From Paraburkholderia humisilvae (GTDB lineage: Bacteria > Pseudomonadota > Gammaproteobacteria > Burkholderiales > Burkholderiaceae), in assembly GCF_902859855.1 (NCBI RefSeq), contig NZ_CADIKH010000026.1, positions 42,771 through 106,770 on the forward strand: 64,000 bases of DNA, in the 5' to 3' direction. The position numbers were made by a program, and so were the translations under genes. The notes beneath the pieces were generated by a model, which saw only the letters and a program-made list of their open reading frames with translations, had not been told where the DNA came from and ran no database searches. How positions within the stretch are numbered: position 1 is the stretch's first letter; every line of letters starts with the position of its first letter. This document shows, one piece after another, positions 25,339-34,191 of this stretch.

Positions 25339-27293
25339 TGAGCCGTCGGCGTGCTGTCGACGCCGGAGTCGATCGGCTTGGCCGAACGGCGACCCAAGCC
25401 CCGCTTCAGATGAACCATCAGCAATGAAATCGCGGCTGGTGTGATGCCGGATATTCGCGAAGCCTGGCCGATCGTTTCCGGCCGGAATTGTGTGAGCTTT
25501 TGACGCGCTTCGAACGACAAGCCGCGCACCTCCGCGTAGTCAAGCCCTTCCGGCAGTCGCGTGTTTTCGTGCGCCTCGTTCCGCTCAATCTCGTCCGCCT
25601 GGCGCTCGATATAACCTTGGTACTTGATGCCGATTTCAATCTGCTCCTTGATCTGCTCGAGCAGCACCGGATCATCAGACAGCGCGTCAGTCGGTGCGCA
25701 TGCGCCTTCACGCAACCCACACACGCCATCGTACGTAACGCCCGGCCTGCGCAGCAGTTCAGCAAGGCTATATTCGTGATCGATTGGTTTGCCGAGCAGC
25801 GCGGTCGCTTCATCAGAAGAAAGCGTCTTCGGCGTCACCCATGTTATCCGCAGACGTTCTGTTTCACGTGAAACAGCGTCGCGCTTGCGACTGAACGCAT
25901 CCCAGCGGTCGTCATCGACGAGGCCAAGTTCACGGCCGATTTCCGTCAGACGCATATCGGCATTGTCTTCGCGCAGACTGAGGCGATACTCGGCCCGGCT
26001 CGTGAACATCCGATATGGCTCCAACACGCCGCGCGTCACCAGATCGTCGACCAACACGCCAAGGTATGCTTGGTCACGGCGTGGACACCACGCGTCCTTG
26101 CCCTGCACCTGCAGACCAGCGTTGATCCCAGCGAGCAGACCCTGAGCGGCCGCCTCTTCATAGCCAGTCGTGCCGTTGATCTGTCCCGCAAAGAACAGTC
26201 CATGGATCGCCTTCGTTTCCAGCGACGCCTTCAGTGCGCGCGGATCGAAGTAGTCGTATTCGATCGCATAACCGGGCCGCAGGATATGAGCGTGTTCAAG
26301 ACCGCGCATCGAGCGAACCAACTCCAATTGCACGTCAAATGGGAGACTCGTCGAGATGCCGTTCGGGTAGAACTCGTTAGTGGTCAAGCCTTCCGGTTCG
26401 AGAAAAATCTGATGCGATTCCTTCGATGCAAACCGATGGATCTTGTCCTCGATCGACGGGCAATAGCGCGGCCCGACGCCTTCGATGACCCCGGTGTACA
26501 TCGGCGACCGATCAAGGCCACCACGGATGATGTCGTGCGTACGCGTGTTCGTATGCGTGATCCAGCACGGCACCTGGCGTGGATGCTGTTCGGCGCGGCC
26601 GAGGAAAGAGAACACCGGCACCGGGTCGAGATCGCCGGGTTGCTCTTCGACCTTCGAAAAGTCAATCGTCCGGCCGTCGATACGCGGCGGCGTGCCCGTC
26701 TTCAGGCGGCCTTGCGGCAGCTTCAATTCCTTCAGACGAGCCGACAGCGACACAGCCGCCGGATCACCGGCACGACCACCGGTGTAGTTGTTCAGCCCCA
26801 CGTGAATTTTGCCGTCAAGAAAGGTCCCGGCCGTCAGCACGACCGCGCGCGAGCGAAAGCGGATGCCGACCTGCGTCACCGCGCCGACGACCCGATCGCC
26901 CTCCACCATCAGATCGTCGACCGACTGCTGGAACAACCACAGATTCGGCTGATTCTCCAGCCGACGGCGGATCGCCTGCTTGTACAGCAGCCGATCGGCT
27001 TGCGCGCGCGTCGCGCGAACTGCGGGTCCCTTCGACGAGTTGAGGATGCGGAACTGGATGCCGCCTTCGTCGGTAGCGGCCGCCATCGCACCACCAAGCG
27101 CATCGACCTCCTTCACGAGGTGGCCCTTGCCGATGCCACCGATCGACGGATTGCAGCTCATCTGGCCGAGCGTCTCGATATTGTGCGTAAGCAGCAACGT
27201 CTTGTTGCCCATGCGCGCGGAGGCCAGCGCCGCTTCGGTGCCGGCGTGCCCGCCGCCGACGACGATTACGTCAAACTCTGTGGGAAAAAGCAT
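25335..27293 (-). CDS. mnmG: tRNA uridine-5-carboxymethylaminomethyl modification protein MnmG
   Basis: MnmG (GidA) with MnmE adds the carboxymethylaminomethyl group to U34 of several tRNAs, using FAD. The 652-residue protein starts MLFPTEFDVIVVGGGHAGTE, with the FAD-binding GGGHAG. GGRAGDPAAVSLSARL, the NEFYPNGISTSLP segment and the INGTTGYEEAAAQGLLAGIN motif are family hallmarks. The ATG at 27293 has GAGG 5-8 bases upstream; an upstream GTG (27305) is less likely. A perfect parS site lies inside the coding sequence at 25860-25875, encoding Val-Ser-Arg-Glu-Thr. It heads the mnmG-rsmG-parA-parB cluster. Confidence 0.97.
   Translation of the reverse strand: MLFPTEFDVIVVGGGHAGTEAALASARMGNKTLLLTHNIETLGQMSCNPSIGGIGKGHLVKEVDALGGAMAAATDEGGIQFRILNSSKGPAVRATRAQADRLLYKQAIRRRLENQPNLWLFQQSVDDLMVEGDRVVGAVTQVGIRFRSRAVVLTAGTFLDGKIHVGLNNYTGGRAGDPAAVSLSARLKELKLPQGRLKTGTPPRIDGRTIDFSKVEEQPGDLDPVPVFSFLGRAEQHPRQVPCWITHTNTRTHDIIRGGLDRSPMYTGVIEGVGPRYCPSIEDKIHRFASKESHQIFLEPEGLTTNEFYPNGISTSLPFDVQLELVRSMRGLEHAHILRPGYAIEYDYFDPRALKASLETKAIHGLFFAGQINGTTGYEEAAAQGLLAGINAGLQVQGKDAWCPRRDQAYLGVLVDDLVTRGVLEPYRMFTSRAEYRLSLREDNADMRLTEIGRELGLVDDDRWDAFSRKRDAVSRETERLRITWVTPKTLSSDEATALLGKPIDHEYSLAELLRRPGVTYDGVCGLREGACAPTDALSDDPVLLEQIKEQIEIGIKYQGYIERQADEIERNEAHENTRLPEGLDYAEVRGLSFEARQKLTQFRPETIGQASRISGITPAAISLLMVHLKRGLGRRSAKPIDSGVDSTPTAQ
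25860..25875. promoter_or_regulatory. parS: parS site 1, inside mnmG
   Basis: TGTTTCACGTGAAACA is a perfect 16-bp palindrome and an exact match to the bacterial chromosome-type parS consensus, here within the coding sequence of mnmG. It lies about 2 kb upstream of parB. Confidence 0.95.
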
Positions 27294-27410
27294 CGGAGAC
27301 CTCACGCAGACCGTTCGCGTGAGCCTTTCAGAAAAATGTATGGGCGAATTATAACGGGTTCGCTTTTGGCCCGATTTTCGTTGAATTGATCGAGGGCGTA
27401 AAAAACGCGG

Positions 27411-27430
27411 CGTGTTTCACGTGAAACACG
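27411..27430. promoter_or_regulatory. parS: parS site 2, upstream of mnmG
   Basis: CGTGTTTCACGTGAAACACG is a 20-bp perfect palindrome containing the exact 16-bp parS core (27413-27428). It lies between livF and mnmG, 118 bases before the mnmG start, and may also affect mnmG transcription through ParB. Confidence 0.96.
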
Positions 27431-27490
27431 TCGCCGCGGCTTAATGTTCGCGAACTCATCGGCGCGCGCCGCCGTCACCTTAACGCGATT

Positions 27491-28282
27491 TCAAGGTCTG
27501 GCCAGCTTCTTCGCCAGCCCCAGATACGTTTCGATCACCTGCGGGTTTTGCGCAAGATCCTTCGCCGCACCTTTGAGCGCAAGTTCACCGGTCTCCAGCA
27601 CGTAGCCATAGTCGGAGATTTGCAGCGCCGCGCGCGCGTTCTGCTCGATCAGCAGCGTCGCGACGCCGGTGGCTCGCAGCGCACTGATGATGTGAAAAAT
27701 CTCCTTCACGATCAGCGGCGCGAGCCCGAGGCTCGGCTCGTCGAGCATCAGCAGATCCGGCTTACCCATCAACGCGCGCCCCAACGCCAGCATCTGCCGC
27801 TCGCCGCCGGACAACGTGCCTGCGGCCTGCTTGCGACGCTCGTTGAGTCGAGGAAACAGCCTGAATACCGGGTCGAGCTGATCGAGATAATTTCGCTCCC
27901 CGGCCTTCCTGCGACGATAGGCACCGAGCACCAGGTTGTCCTCGACGGTCATCGTCGCGAACAGCTCACGCTTTTCCGGCACCAGGCACATGCCGCCCGC
28001 GACACGCTGTTCGACCGGCAACGCACTGACATCGTCTCCGCGATAGCGGATCTCGCCCTTCGCCTGCCCGGTCGCCGGTAGCGAGCCCATGATCGCGTTC
28101 AACAGCGTCGACTTTCCCGCGCCGTTCGGCCCGATTACTGAGACGATCTGCCCCGGCCGCACCTGAAGTCGCAGGCCATGTAGCGCCTCGACTTTCCCAT
28201 ATCGGGCCGACAAGCCGTTGACTTGCAAAATGGGCGCGGACGTCGAATCAACCGATGTCGCCCTGTTTGCCGTTGTCATCAT
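27491..28282 (-). CDS. livF: Branched-chain-amino-acid-type ABC transporter ATPase, LivF
   Basis: ATP-binding subunit of a hydrophobic amino acid (HAAT) family importer. The 263-residue protein has Walker A GPNGAGKSTLLNAI near residue 55, the LivF-type signature LSGGERQMLALGRALM, Walker B LLMLDEPSLGLAP and the H-loop region replaced by LIEQNARAALQIS, typical of LivF. It overlaps the fused permease-ATPase gene by four bases (ATGA). The set livH-livMG-livF is complete for a transporter except that its binding protein gene is separated by a terminator. The substrate is unknown. Confidence 0.9.
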   Translation of the reverse strand: MMTTANRATSVDSTSAPILQVNGLSARYGKVEALHGLRLQVRPGQIVSVIGPNGAGKSTLLNAIMGSLPATGQAKGEIRYRGDDVSALPVEQRVAGGMCLVPEKRELFATMTVEDNLVLGAYRRRKAGERNYLDQLDPVFRLFPRLNERRKQAAGTLSGGERQMLALGRALMGKPDLLMLDEPSLGLAPLIVKEIFHIISALRATGVATLLIEQNARAALQISDYGYVLETGELALKGAAKDLAQNPQVIETYLGLAKKLARP

Positions 28283-30063
28283 TCCACCCCGCCGAGATAG
28301 GCTTCCAGCACAGCCGGATCTCTCTGCACTTCATGCGGCAAGCCCTCGGCGATACGTGTGCCGAACTCCATCACCACCAGTCGATCCGTCAGGTTCATCA
28401 CGAAGTCCATGTCGTGTTCGACGAGCAGGATGCTCATCCCTTCCTCGCGCAACCGACGCAGCAGCGCAGCCAGTTGCTGCTTCTCCTGATAACGCAAGCC
28501 CGCGGCCGGTTCGTCGAGCAACAGCAACGTCGGGTCGCAGCACAGCGCACGCGCGATCTCGAGAATCCGCTGCTGGCCGAGCGCGAGGCTCCCGGCTTCG
28601 TCGTACAGATGCTTCTCGAGCCCGACGCGCCGGATCTGACGTGCGGCTTCCGCCATCAGGCGCGCTTCCTCTGACCGGTTTAGCCGCACAATGCTGCGCC
28701 AGACGCCAGCACGGCCACGCAGATGCGCGCCGATCGCGACGTTCTCCAGAACGGTCATACCCGGCACCAGCTTCACGTGCTGAAACGTGCGTCCGATGCC
28801 GCGCCTCGCGATCTCTCGCGAATTCAGCGCATCAATCCGCTCGCCGCGAAACGTCACCGTGCCACGCGTTGGCTGCAGCACACCGGTCACCAGGTTGAAG
28901 GTGGTCGACTTGCCGGCGCCGTTCGGGCCGATCAGCCCGATGATGTGTCCGGACTTCACGTCGAAACTGACATCGTTCACGGCGACAAGCCCGCCGAATT
29001 CCTTGCGCACCTTGTCGACGGAAAGCAGCCGCTCGCCGGCCGCCGGTTTGCTGCGCATCGGCAGCGGATGCACATCGTTCGGCGCGCGCGCTTGCGGGCC
29101 GCGCGGGAAGAGCCGCGCAACGAACGGCCAGACACCGCCGCGCGCGTGTTGCAGCAGCAGGACCATCAGAATGCCGAACACGATCATTTCGAAGTTGCCG
29201 TTTTCGCCGAGCAGCTTCGGCAACAGTGTCTGAAGGTAGTCCTGCAGTAGCGTCAGAATCGCCGCCCCGAGCACCGCGCCCCACACGTGCGACACACCGC
29301 CGACCACCGCCATGAACAGATACTCGATGCCGTGATTGAGACCGAACGGCGTCGGATTCACCGCGCGCTGCAAATGCGCGTACAGAAAGCCGGAGATTGC
29401 CGCGAGCACGGCCGCATAGACAAAAATCACGACCCGCATCCAGCCAGTATCGACACCCATCGCCTCCGCCATCGATCCGCTGCCACGCAGCGCGCGGATT
29501 GCACGGCCAGGTCGACTATTAAGCAAATTCTGAACAGAGACGACTGCGCCTAAGACGACGATCCAGATCAGGTAGTAGATATGCCGGCCCGTCTCGAGAT
29601 CGATGCCGAGCAGGTTCAACACTGGAATGCCGTTGATGCCGTCGTATTTACCCAGTAGTTCGAGGTTGCCGAACAGAAAGAACAGCGCGAGTCCCCAGGC
29701 GATCGTACCGAGCGGCAGGAAATGCCCGGACAGCCGCATCGTCACCGCGCCGAGCACCCACGCGATCAGCGCGGTCAGCAAGACACCGGCAATCAGCCCG
29801 AGCCACGGCGACACGCCGAACTGCGTCGTCAGATACGCGGTCGCATAGGCGCCGATGCCGACGAACGCGGCCTGCCCGAAGCTCGTCATTCCGCCGATGC
29901 CGGTCAGCAGCACGAGCCCGATTGCCACGATTGAATACAAGCCGATGTAATTGAGCAGCGTGATCCAGTACTCCGGTACATGAAGCGGCTTCGGCAGCAC
30001 CGGCAGCGCGAATAACACGATCAGGAACATCCAGAACGGTCCGTTCTTCACGATACGTTTCAT
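28279..30063 (-). CDS. Fused HAAT-family permease and ATPase (LivM-LivG)
   Basis: A 594-residue fusion. Residues ~1-310 are a LivM-type permease with about eight or nine spans (GLYSIVAIGLVLLTGIGGMTS cut: GIGGMTSFGQAAFVGIGAY) and the HGIEYLFMAVVGGVSHVWG segment. After a polar linker (~310-350) a LivG-type ATPase follows, with Walker A GPNGAGKSTTFNLVTG, signature LALGQQRILEIARAL and Walker B LLLDEPAAGL. Both parts are intact in one frame. The ATG at 30063 follows GGAGGAGT by eight bases and lies four bases after the livH stop; an upstream ATG at 30090 would overlap livH. Fusions of this kind occur in some Burkholderia transporters. Confidence 0.92.
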   Translation of the reverse strand: MKRIVKNGPFWMFLIVLFALPVLPKPLHVPEYWITLLNYIGLYSIVAIGLVLLTGIGGMTSFGQAAFVGIGAYATAYLTTQFGVSPWLGLIAGVLLTALIAWVLGAVTMRLSGHFLPLGTIAWGLALFFLFGNLELLGKYDGINGIPVLNLLGIDLETGRHIYYLIWIVVLGAVVSVQNLLNSRPGRAIRALRGSGSMAEAMGVDTGWMRVVIFVYAAVLAAISGFLYAHLQRAVNPTPFGLNHGIEYLFMAVVGGVSHVWGAVLGAAILTLLQDYLQTLLPKLLGENGNFEMIVFGILMVLLLQHARGGVWPFVARLFPRGPQARAPNDVHPLPMRSKPAAGERLLSVDKVRKEFGGLVAVNDVSFDVKSGHIIGLIGPNGAGKSTTFNLVTGVLQPTRGTVTFRGERIDALNSREIARRGIGRTFQHVKLVPGMTVLENVAIGAHLRGRAGVWRSIVRLNRSEEARLMAEAARQIRRVGLEKHLYDEAGSLALGQQRILEIARALCCDPTLLLLDEPAAGLRYQEKQQLAALLRRLREEGMSILLVEHDMDFVMNLTDRLVVMEFGTRIAEGLPHEVQRDPAVLEAYLGGVE

Positions 30064-30067
30064 CGCG

Positions 30068-31123
30068 TCACTCCTCCGCTTCTTCAGCATGCGGCGTCGT
30101 GAGACTGCGCCACAGCAGCACCGGGATGATCAACGTGAACACGATGACTTCCTTGTACGCGCTCGCCCAGAACGATGAATACGATTCGAGCAGCCCGACC
30201 AGCACGGAGCCGGCCGCCGCGAGCGGATAGCTGACCAGCCCGCCGATGATCGCGCCGACGAACCCCTTTAAACCGATCAGGAAACCCGAGTCGTAGTAGA
30301 TCGTCGTCAACGGTGCGACAAGCATGCCGCACAACGCGCCGAGGCCCGCGGCGAGCGTCAATGCGAGACGTCCGGCCTGCGTCGGACCGATTCCGACCAG
30401 CTGCGCGCCGACGCGGTTCACCGATGTCGCGCGTAATGCCTTACCGGAAATCGAACGATCGAAGTACAGATACAGCGCGACAATCAACACGACAGCGGTG
30501 CCGATCACCCAGAGACTTTGCCCCGAGATCGCCAGCGTGCCGACGTTCCACGTCGCATCCGAGAACGCATGGGTGCGCGAGCCTTCCGCGCCGAACATCA
30601 CAAGCCCGAGGCCGACCATCGCGAAGTGCACCGCCACCGACACGATCAGCAGCAACAGCGTCGGCGTCCCGGCGATCGGCTCAAACGCGAGCCGGTACAC
30701 GAACGGTCCCATCGGAATGACGATTAGCAACGCCAGCGCGATCTGCACCATCATTGGCAGTGGCTGCATGAACAGGCCGCGCGTAACTGCGCACACGGCA
30801 ATCGGGAACAGCAGATATTTGCCGGCGAGCGTGACGAGCGTGCGCGCCCCATGACGACATCGTTCGGGACGCCGAACGAGTCCGCCCGCTTCGACGACAA
30901 AGCATGCGGCGCCCATCGCAACCAGCATCCAGCAGGTGGCGGGAAACTTCTGTGACTGCAGCGCGGCCAACGTTAGCGCGCCGTATGAAACGAACTCCCC
31001 TTGCGGGATAAAGATCACGCGCGTGACTGAGAACACCAGCACTAGCGCGAGTGCAAGCAATGCGTAGATCGCGCCGGTCGTGATGCCGTCCTGCGCGAGG
31101 ATCGTCGCGATTGATAGGTCCAT
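30068..31123 (-). CDS. livH: HAAT-family ABC transporter permease, LivH
   Basis: A 351-residue membrane protein starting MDLSIATILAQDGITTGAIYALLAL cut: MDLSIATILAQDGITTGAIY. The EAA-like QLVGIGPTQAGRLALTLAAGLGAL cut: GIGPTQAGRLALTLAAGLG region near residue 245 and the final GLLESYSSFWASAYKE segment match LivH proteins. It is longer than E. coli LivH (308) because of an extra cytoplasmic or periplasmic loop (residues ~65-100, with ArgArgProGluArg). It is the first gene of the leftward livH-livMG-livF unit. A terminator lies between it and the upstream binding-protein gene. Confidence 0.9.
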   Translation of the reverse strand: MDLSIATILAQDGITTGAIYALLALALVLVFSVTRVIFIPQGEFVSYGALTLAALQSQKFPATCWMLVAMGAACFVVEAGGLVRRPERCRHGARTLVTLAGKYLLFPIAVCAVTRGLFMQPLPMMVQIALALLIVIPMGPFVYRLAFEPIAGTPTLLLLIVSVAVHFAMVGLGLVMFGAEGSRTHAFSDATWNVGTLAISGQSLWVIGTAVVLIVALYLYFDRSISGKALRATSVNRVGAQLVGIGPTQAGRLALTLAAGLGALCGMLVAPLTTIYYDSGFLIGLKGFVGAIIGGLVSYPLAAAGSVLVGLLESYSSFWASAYKEVIVFTLIIPVLLWRSLTTPHAEEAEE

Positions 31124-31503
31124 ACAAACTCGTCCTGGAGCGTCGAAAACCGAAGCGGGAAAAGCAAACGGAACAGCCGGAAGACCGAACGTGTCAGAAC
31201 CGGCAGTGAAGCCTTGAAGGCTGATTCGTGCAGCAGGGGCGCAGCGCGTTCAACGCGCGGTTCGATCGCCACTGCTGCTGCGGCGGCCGCTGGTGCACCG
31301 ACCCTCGCCGAGACCGACTATTGATGTGGCAGCGCCTGCCATTGTGCTTGATACGACGCTTGTTCGCCGCAGTTACGGCGCGTTCGTTCTAGTTCTTTGA
31401 GATGCTTTTGAGCCCGGACCGCGCTGCACGCAGGCAACAAAAAAGGCGCGTCGATGATCCGCACGCGCCTCTTTGCTCCGGAAGCTCCGACAGCCGATGT
31501 GAC
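31124..31503. other. 380-base spacer between binding-protein and permease genes
   Basis: No gene is seen. It holds the terminator at 31438-31470, and the remaining ~310 bases must carry a promoter or readthrough path for livH; I did not find a clear -35/-10 pair. Confidence 0.4.
31438..31470 (-). terminator. Rho-independent terminator after binding-protein gene
   Basis: On the minus strand AGGCGCGT and ACGCGCCT (31444-31451 with 31463-31470) form a stem followed by six or seven Ts (plus-strand A-run 31438-31444). It would reduce readthrough from the binding-protein gene into livH, giving more binding protein than permease. Confidence 0.8.
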
Positions 31504-32670
31504 CTAGTCGGACACGAGTTTCCATTTCCCGTCGACGATCTGCACCATCACGCGCGCCCGCTGATCGAGGCCGGCGTGATCATTGACGCTCATGTTGAAA
31601 ATGCCCTGCGATGCCGGCAAATCCTTGGTGTTCTCAAGCGCTGCGCGCAGCGCTTCGCGGAACGCCGGCGTACCCGGCTGCCCCTTCTTCAACGCGGTCG
31701 GAATCGCGCGCTGCAGCAGCAATCCAGCATCCCACATATGGCCGCCGAATGTCGACACCGAACCCGGGCCGAACGCCGCTTCGTACGCGTGCTTATACGT
31801 TAGTGCGGGCTGTTTGGCCGGATTCGAATCCGGCAGTTGATCCGCAACCAGCAGCGGCCCCGCCGGCAGATACGTGCCTTCGCAATCCTTGCCGCAGACG
31901 CGCAGGAAGTCGTTATTGGCGACGCCGTGCGTCTGGTAGTACTTCCCCTTGTAGCCACGTTCCCTTAGCGTTTTCTGCGGCAGCGCGGCGGGCGTGCCGG
32001 CGCCGGCGATCAGCACCGCATCCGGGTTCTGCACCATCATCTTCAGCACCTGGCCGGTCACCGATGTGTCGTTGCGCGCGAAGCGCTCGCTTGCGACGAT
32101 CCTGATCTTCGCAAGCTCGGCGGCCCTGGAAAATTCCTTGAACCAGCTCTCGCCATAAGCATCGGCGAAACCGATGAACGCAACGGTCTTCACGCCATGA
32201 CTGGCCATGTGCCGCGCAATCGCCGTCGCCATCAGAATGTCGTTTTGCGGCGTCTTGAAGACCCAGGCGCGCTTCGCATCCATCGGCTCGACAATCGCCG
32301 CCGCGGCCGCAAGCGAGATCATCGGCGTTTGCGTTTCGCTCGCGATGTCGATCATCGCAAGTGAATTCGGCACGACCGTGGAGCCGATCAGTGCATCGAT
32401 ATGATCTTCGCTGGTCAGCTTGCGTGCGTTCTTGACGGCCTGAGTGGAGTCCGTCGCATCGTCCAGCACGATGTAGTCGACTTTCTGCCCGGCGATCTCT
32501 TTGGGCAATAACGTGGTGGTGTTCTTCTCCGGGATACCGAGGGAGGCTGCCGGACCCGTCGCCGATACGGTAACGCCAATCTTCACGTCCGCTGCCGCCG
32601 GGCCGCTGTACGCCGCACTCAGGCCCGTCGCGACGAGTGCCGCGCTGATCCACCGCAATGCCGACTTCAT
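31504..32670 (-). CDS. Periplasmic ABC transporter substrate-binding protein (LivK-like)
   Basis: A 388-residue exported protein. Residues 1-27 form a signal peptide (MKSALRWISAALVATGLSAA, cleavage near AAA-DV). The mature part is a type I periplasmic-binding fold: VKIGVTVSATGPAASLGIP near the start, AFIGFADAYGESWFKEF and HMWDAGLLLQRAIP. It probably serves the livH-livMG-livF transporter downstream. SD AAAAGGAGCG lies just before the ATG. The ligand cannot be deduced from sequence; HAAT members bind branched amino acids, amides or aromatic acids. Confidence 0.88.
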   Translation of the reverse strand: MKSALRWISAALVATGLSAAYSGPAAADVKIGVTVSATGPAASLGIPEKNTTTLLPKEIAGQKVDYIVLDDATDSTQAVKNARKLTSEDHIDALIGSTVVPNSLAMIDIASETQTPMISLAAAAAIVEPMDAKRAWVFKTPQNDILMATAIARHMASHGVKTVAFIGFADAYGESWFKEFSRAAELAKIRIVASERFARNDTSVTGQVLKMMVQNPDAVLIAGAGTPAALPQKTLRERGYKGKYYQTHGVANNDFLRVCGKDCEGTYLPAGPLLVADQLPDSNPAKQPALTYKHAYEAAFGPGSVSTFGGHMWDAGLLLQRAIPTALKKGQPGTPAFREALRAALENTKDLPASQGIFNMSVNDHAGLDQRARVMVQIVDGKWKLVSD

Positions 32671-32930
32671 TCCGCTCCTTTTGCCCGTGTTCGAAACGAA
32701 GTCGAAATAAAGGGCCGGTATAGAAGGGCCGACCCTATGGTCTGGCCGCTATCAAGGGAATCGCGAGTGTAGCGGAGCGTTGTTCGATGCGGCAAGCGTT
32801 TGCCGATCTGGACAAAGCGCGCGTAAAGCGGGGTTCGCACCCTCGTCGGCAGTCATGCAGCGGACGGAAATATTCTGCCGGGACGCGATTCAACGACGCG
32901 GCACACTGAATGTGCCGGAAAGAGGGCTAC
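32671..32930. other. Upstream region of the substrate-binding-protein gene
   Basis: Within this 260-base stretch lies the presumed promoter of the binding-protein gene, but no clear -35/-10 pair was found. No coding frame or RNA signature was seen. Confidence 0.3.
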
Positions 32931-32969
32931 AAATAAAAAGCGCTGTTGGACCCAGTCCAACAGCGCTTT
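32931..32969 (-). terminator. Strong rho-independent terminator, leftward
   Basis: AAAGCGCTGTTGGAC (32937-32951) and GTCCAACAGCGCTTT (32955-32969) form a perfect 15-bp stem with a three-base loop; on the minus strand it is followed by TTATTT. It ends a short leftward transcript that starts near 33036, or readthrough from livM. Confidence 0.85.
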
Positions 32970-33036
32970 CGTGTGGGCGCTTAGCGCCTCATGTCTCCTC
33001 GTTCTCCACCTGCAAAATTCGGGTGCAGCAGAACTG
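32933..33036 (-). ncRNA. Candidate small RNA between two liv operons (~104 nt)
   Basis: On the minus strand TTGTTT (33065-33070) and TAATCT (33042-33047) are 17 bases apart, an acceptable though weak promoter. A transcript from about 33036 would end at the strong terminator, near 32933. It contains the small hairpin GGCGC-TAA-GCGCC, the terminator hairpin, and an exposed GAGGAG. A three-codon frame ATG AGG CGC TAA follows the GAGGAG. No other gene lies in this 546-base gap. No family is recognised. Alternatively it is the 3' untranslated end of livM. Confidence 0.5.
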
Positions 33037-33216
33037 TGTGAAGATTAAACAACCGGTCTTTTCCAAACAACTAGCATTTACCCTAGTGGTGCAGTTTCGC
33101 ACCGCAATGGGGCGCGCTGTCGACACTTTAGGGCGCTCGCCGAGCGCACCCGATCGCTTCGCTTTTTATATCGGACGCCGAAACAACACACGAAGGCAGG
33201 AAGCGTTTCCACCCGC

Positions 33217-34191
33217 TTATGCCCTCAGCGGCTTCACCCGCGCGACGATCTCACCGACGATCCCGCGCCGGAACGCGAGCACGCACGCGATGAAGATCAG
33301 GCCCGTCACAATCGTGACCGACTCGCCGAGCGAGTGAAACCAGTCGATTCCGGTCGCCGACGCGATCCCGTTGCCGATGTCGCCGAGCCGGTCTTCAAGC
33401 GCGACGATCAGCGCGGCGCCAAGCAGCGGTCCAAACAGCGTGCCCATCCCACCGACCAGCGTCATCAGCACCACGAGGCCGGACATCGTCCAGTACGCGT
33501 CGCTCAGGGTTTCGAAGCCAAGCACCAGCACTTTGAGCGAACCGGCGAGGCCAGCGAGCCCGGCGGACAGCACGAATGCGAGCAGCTTGAAGCGGTTCGT
33601 GTCGTAGCCCAGTGAAATCGCCCGCGGCTCGTTCTCCTTGATCGCGATCAGCACCTGCCCGAACGGCGAGTGCACGATACGCACGATCAGCAGGAACGCG
33701 AGCACCATGACCAGCAGCACGACAAAGTACAGCGTGAGATCCGACGACAGATTGAGCAAACCGAACAGCTTGCCGCGCGGCACACCTTGCAGACCGTCCT
33801 CGCCATGCGTGAATGGCGCCTGCAGGAACACGAAGTAAACCATCTGTGCGAGCGCGAGCGTGACCATCGCAAAGTAGATGCCCTGCCGGCGGATCGCGAA
33901 CAACCCGACGACGAGGCCGAGCAACGTCGCGGCTGCGGTGCCGGCCAGCACGCCGATTTCGGGCGTTGTGCCGAGCGTCTGGATCGCGTAGCCCGTCACA
34001 TACCCGGCCGACGCGAGAAACATCGCATGCCCGAACGACAGCAGCCCCGTATAGCCGATCAAAAGATTGAACGCCGCCGCGAAGAGGGCGAAGCACAGCA
34101 CTTTCATGACGAACACCGGATACGCACCTGCGAACGGCGCGACGATGAGCCCGATCAGCAGCAGCACGTAAAGCGCTTTTCTCTGCATCAT
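33217..34191 (-). CDS. livM: HAAT-family ABC transporter permease, LivM
   Basis: A 324-residue permease with about nine membrane spans. LLIGYTGLLSFGHAMFLASAG near residue 45 (YTGLLSFGHA) and the IKENEPRAISLGYDTNRFK cytoplasmic EAA-type loop near residue 205 are LivM hallmarks. It overlaps livH by four bases (ATGA), so the two are coupled. It is the last gene of the leftward livG-livF-SBP-livH-livM unit. Confidence 0.92.
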   Translation of the reverse strand: MMQRKALYVLLLIGLIVAPFAGAYPVFVMKVLCFALFAAAFNLLIGYTGLLSFGHAMFLASAGYVTGYAIQTLGTTPEIGVLAGTAAATLLGLVVGLFAIRRQGIYFAMVTLALAQMVYFVFLQAPFTHGEDGLQGVPRGKLFGLLNLSSDLTLYFVVLLVMVLAFLLIVRIVHSPFGQVLIAIKENEPRAISLGYDTNRFKLLAFVLSAGLAGLAGSLKVLVLGFETLSDAYWTMSGLVVLMTLVGGMGTLFGPLLGAALIVALEDRLGDIGNGIASATGIDWFHSLGESVTIVTGLIFIACVLAFRRGIVGEIVARVKPLRA

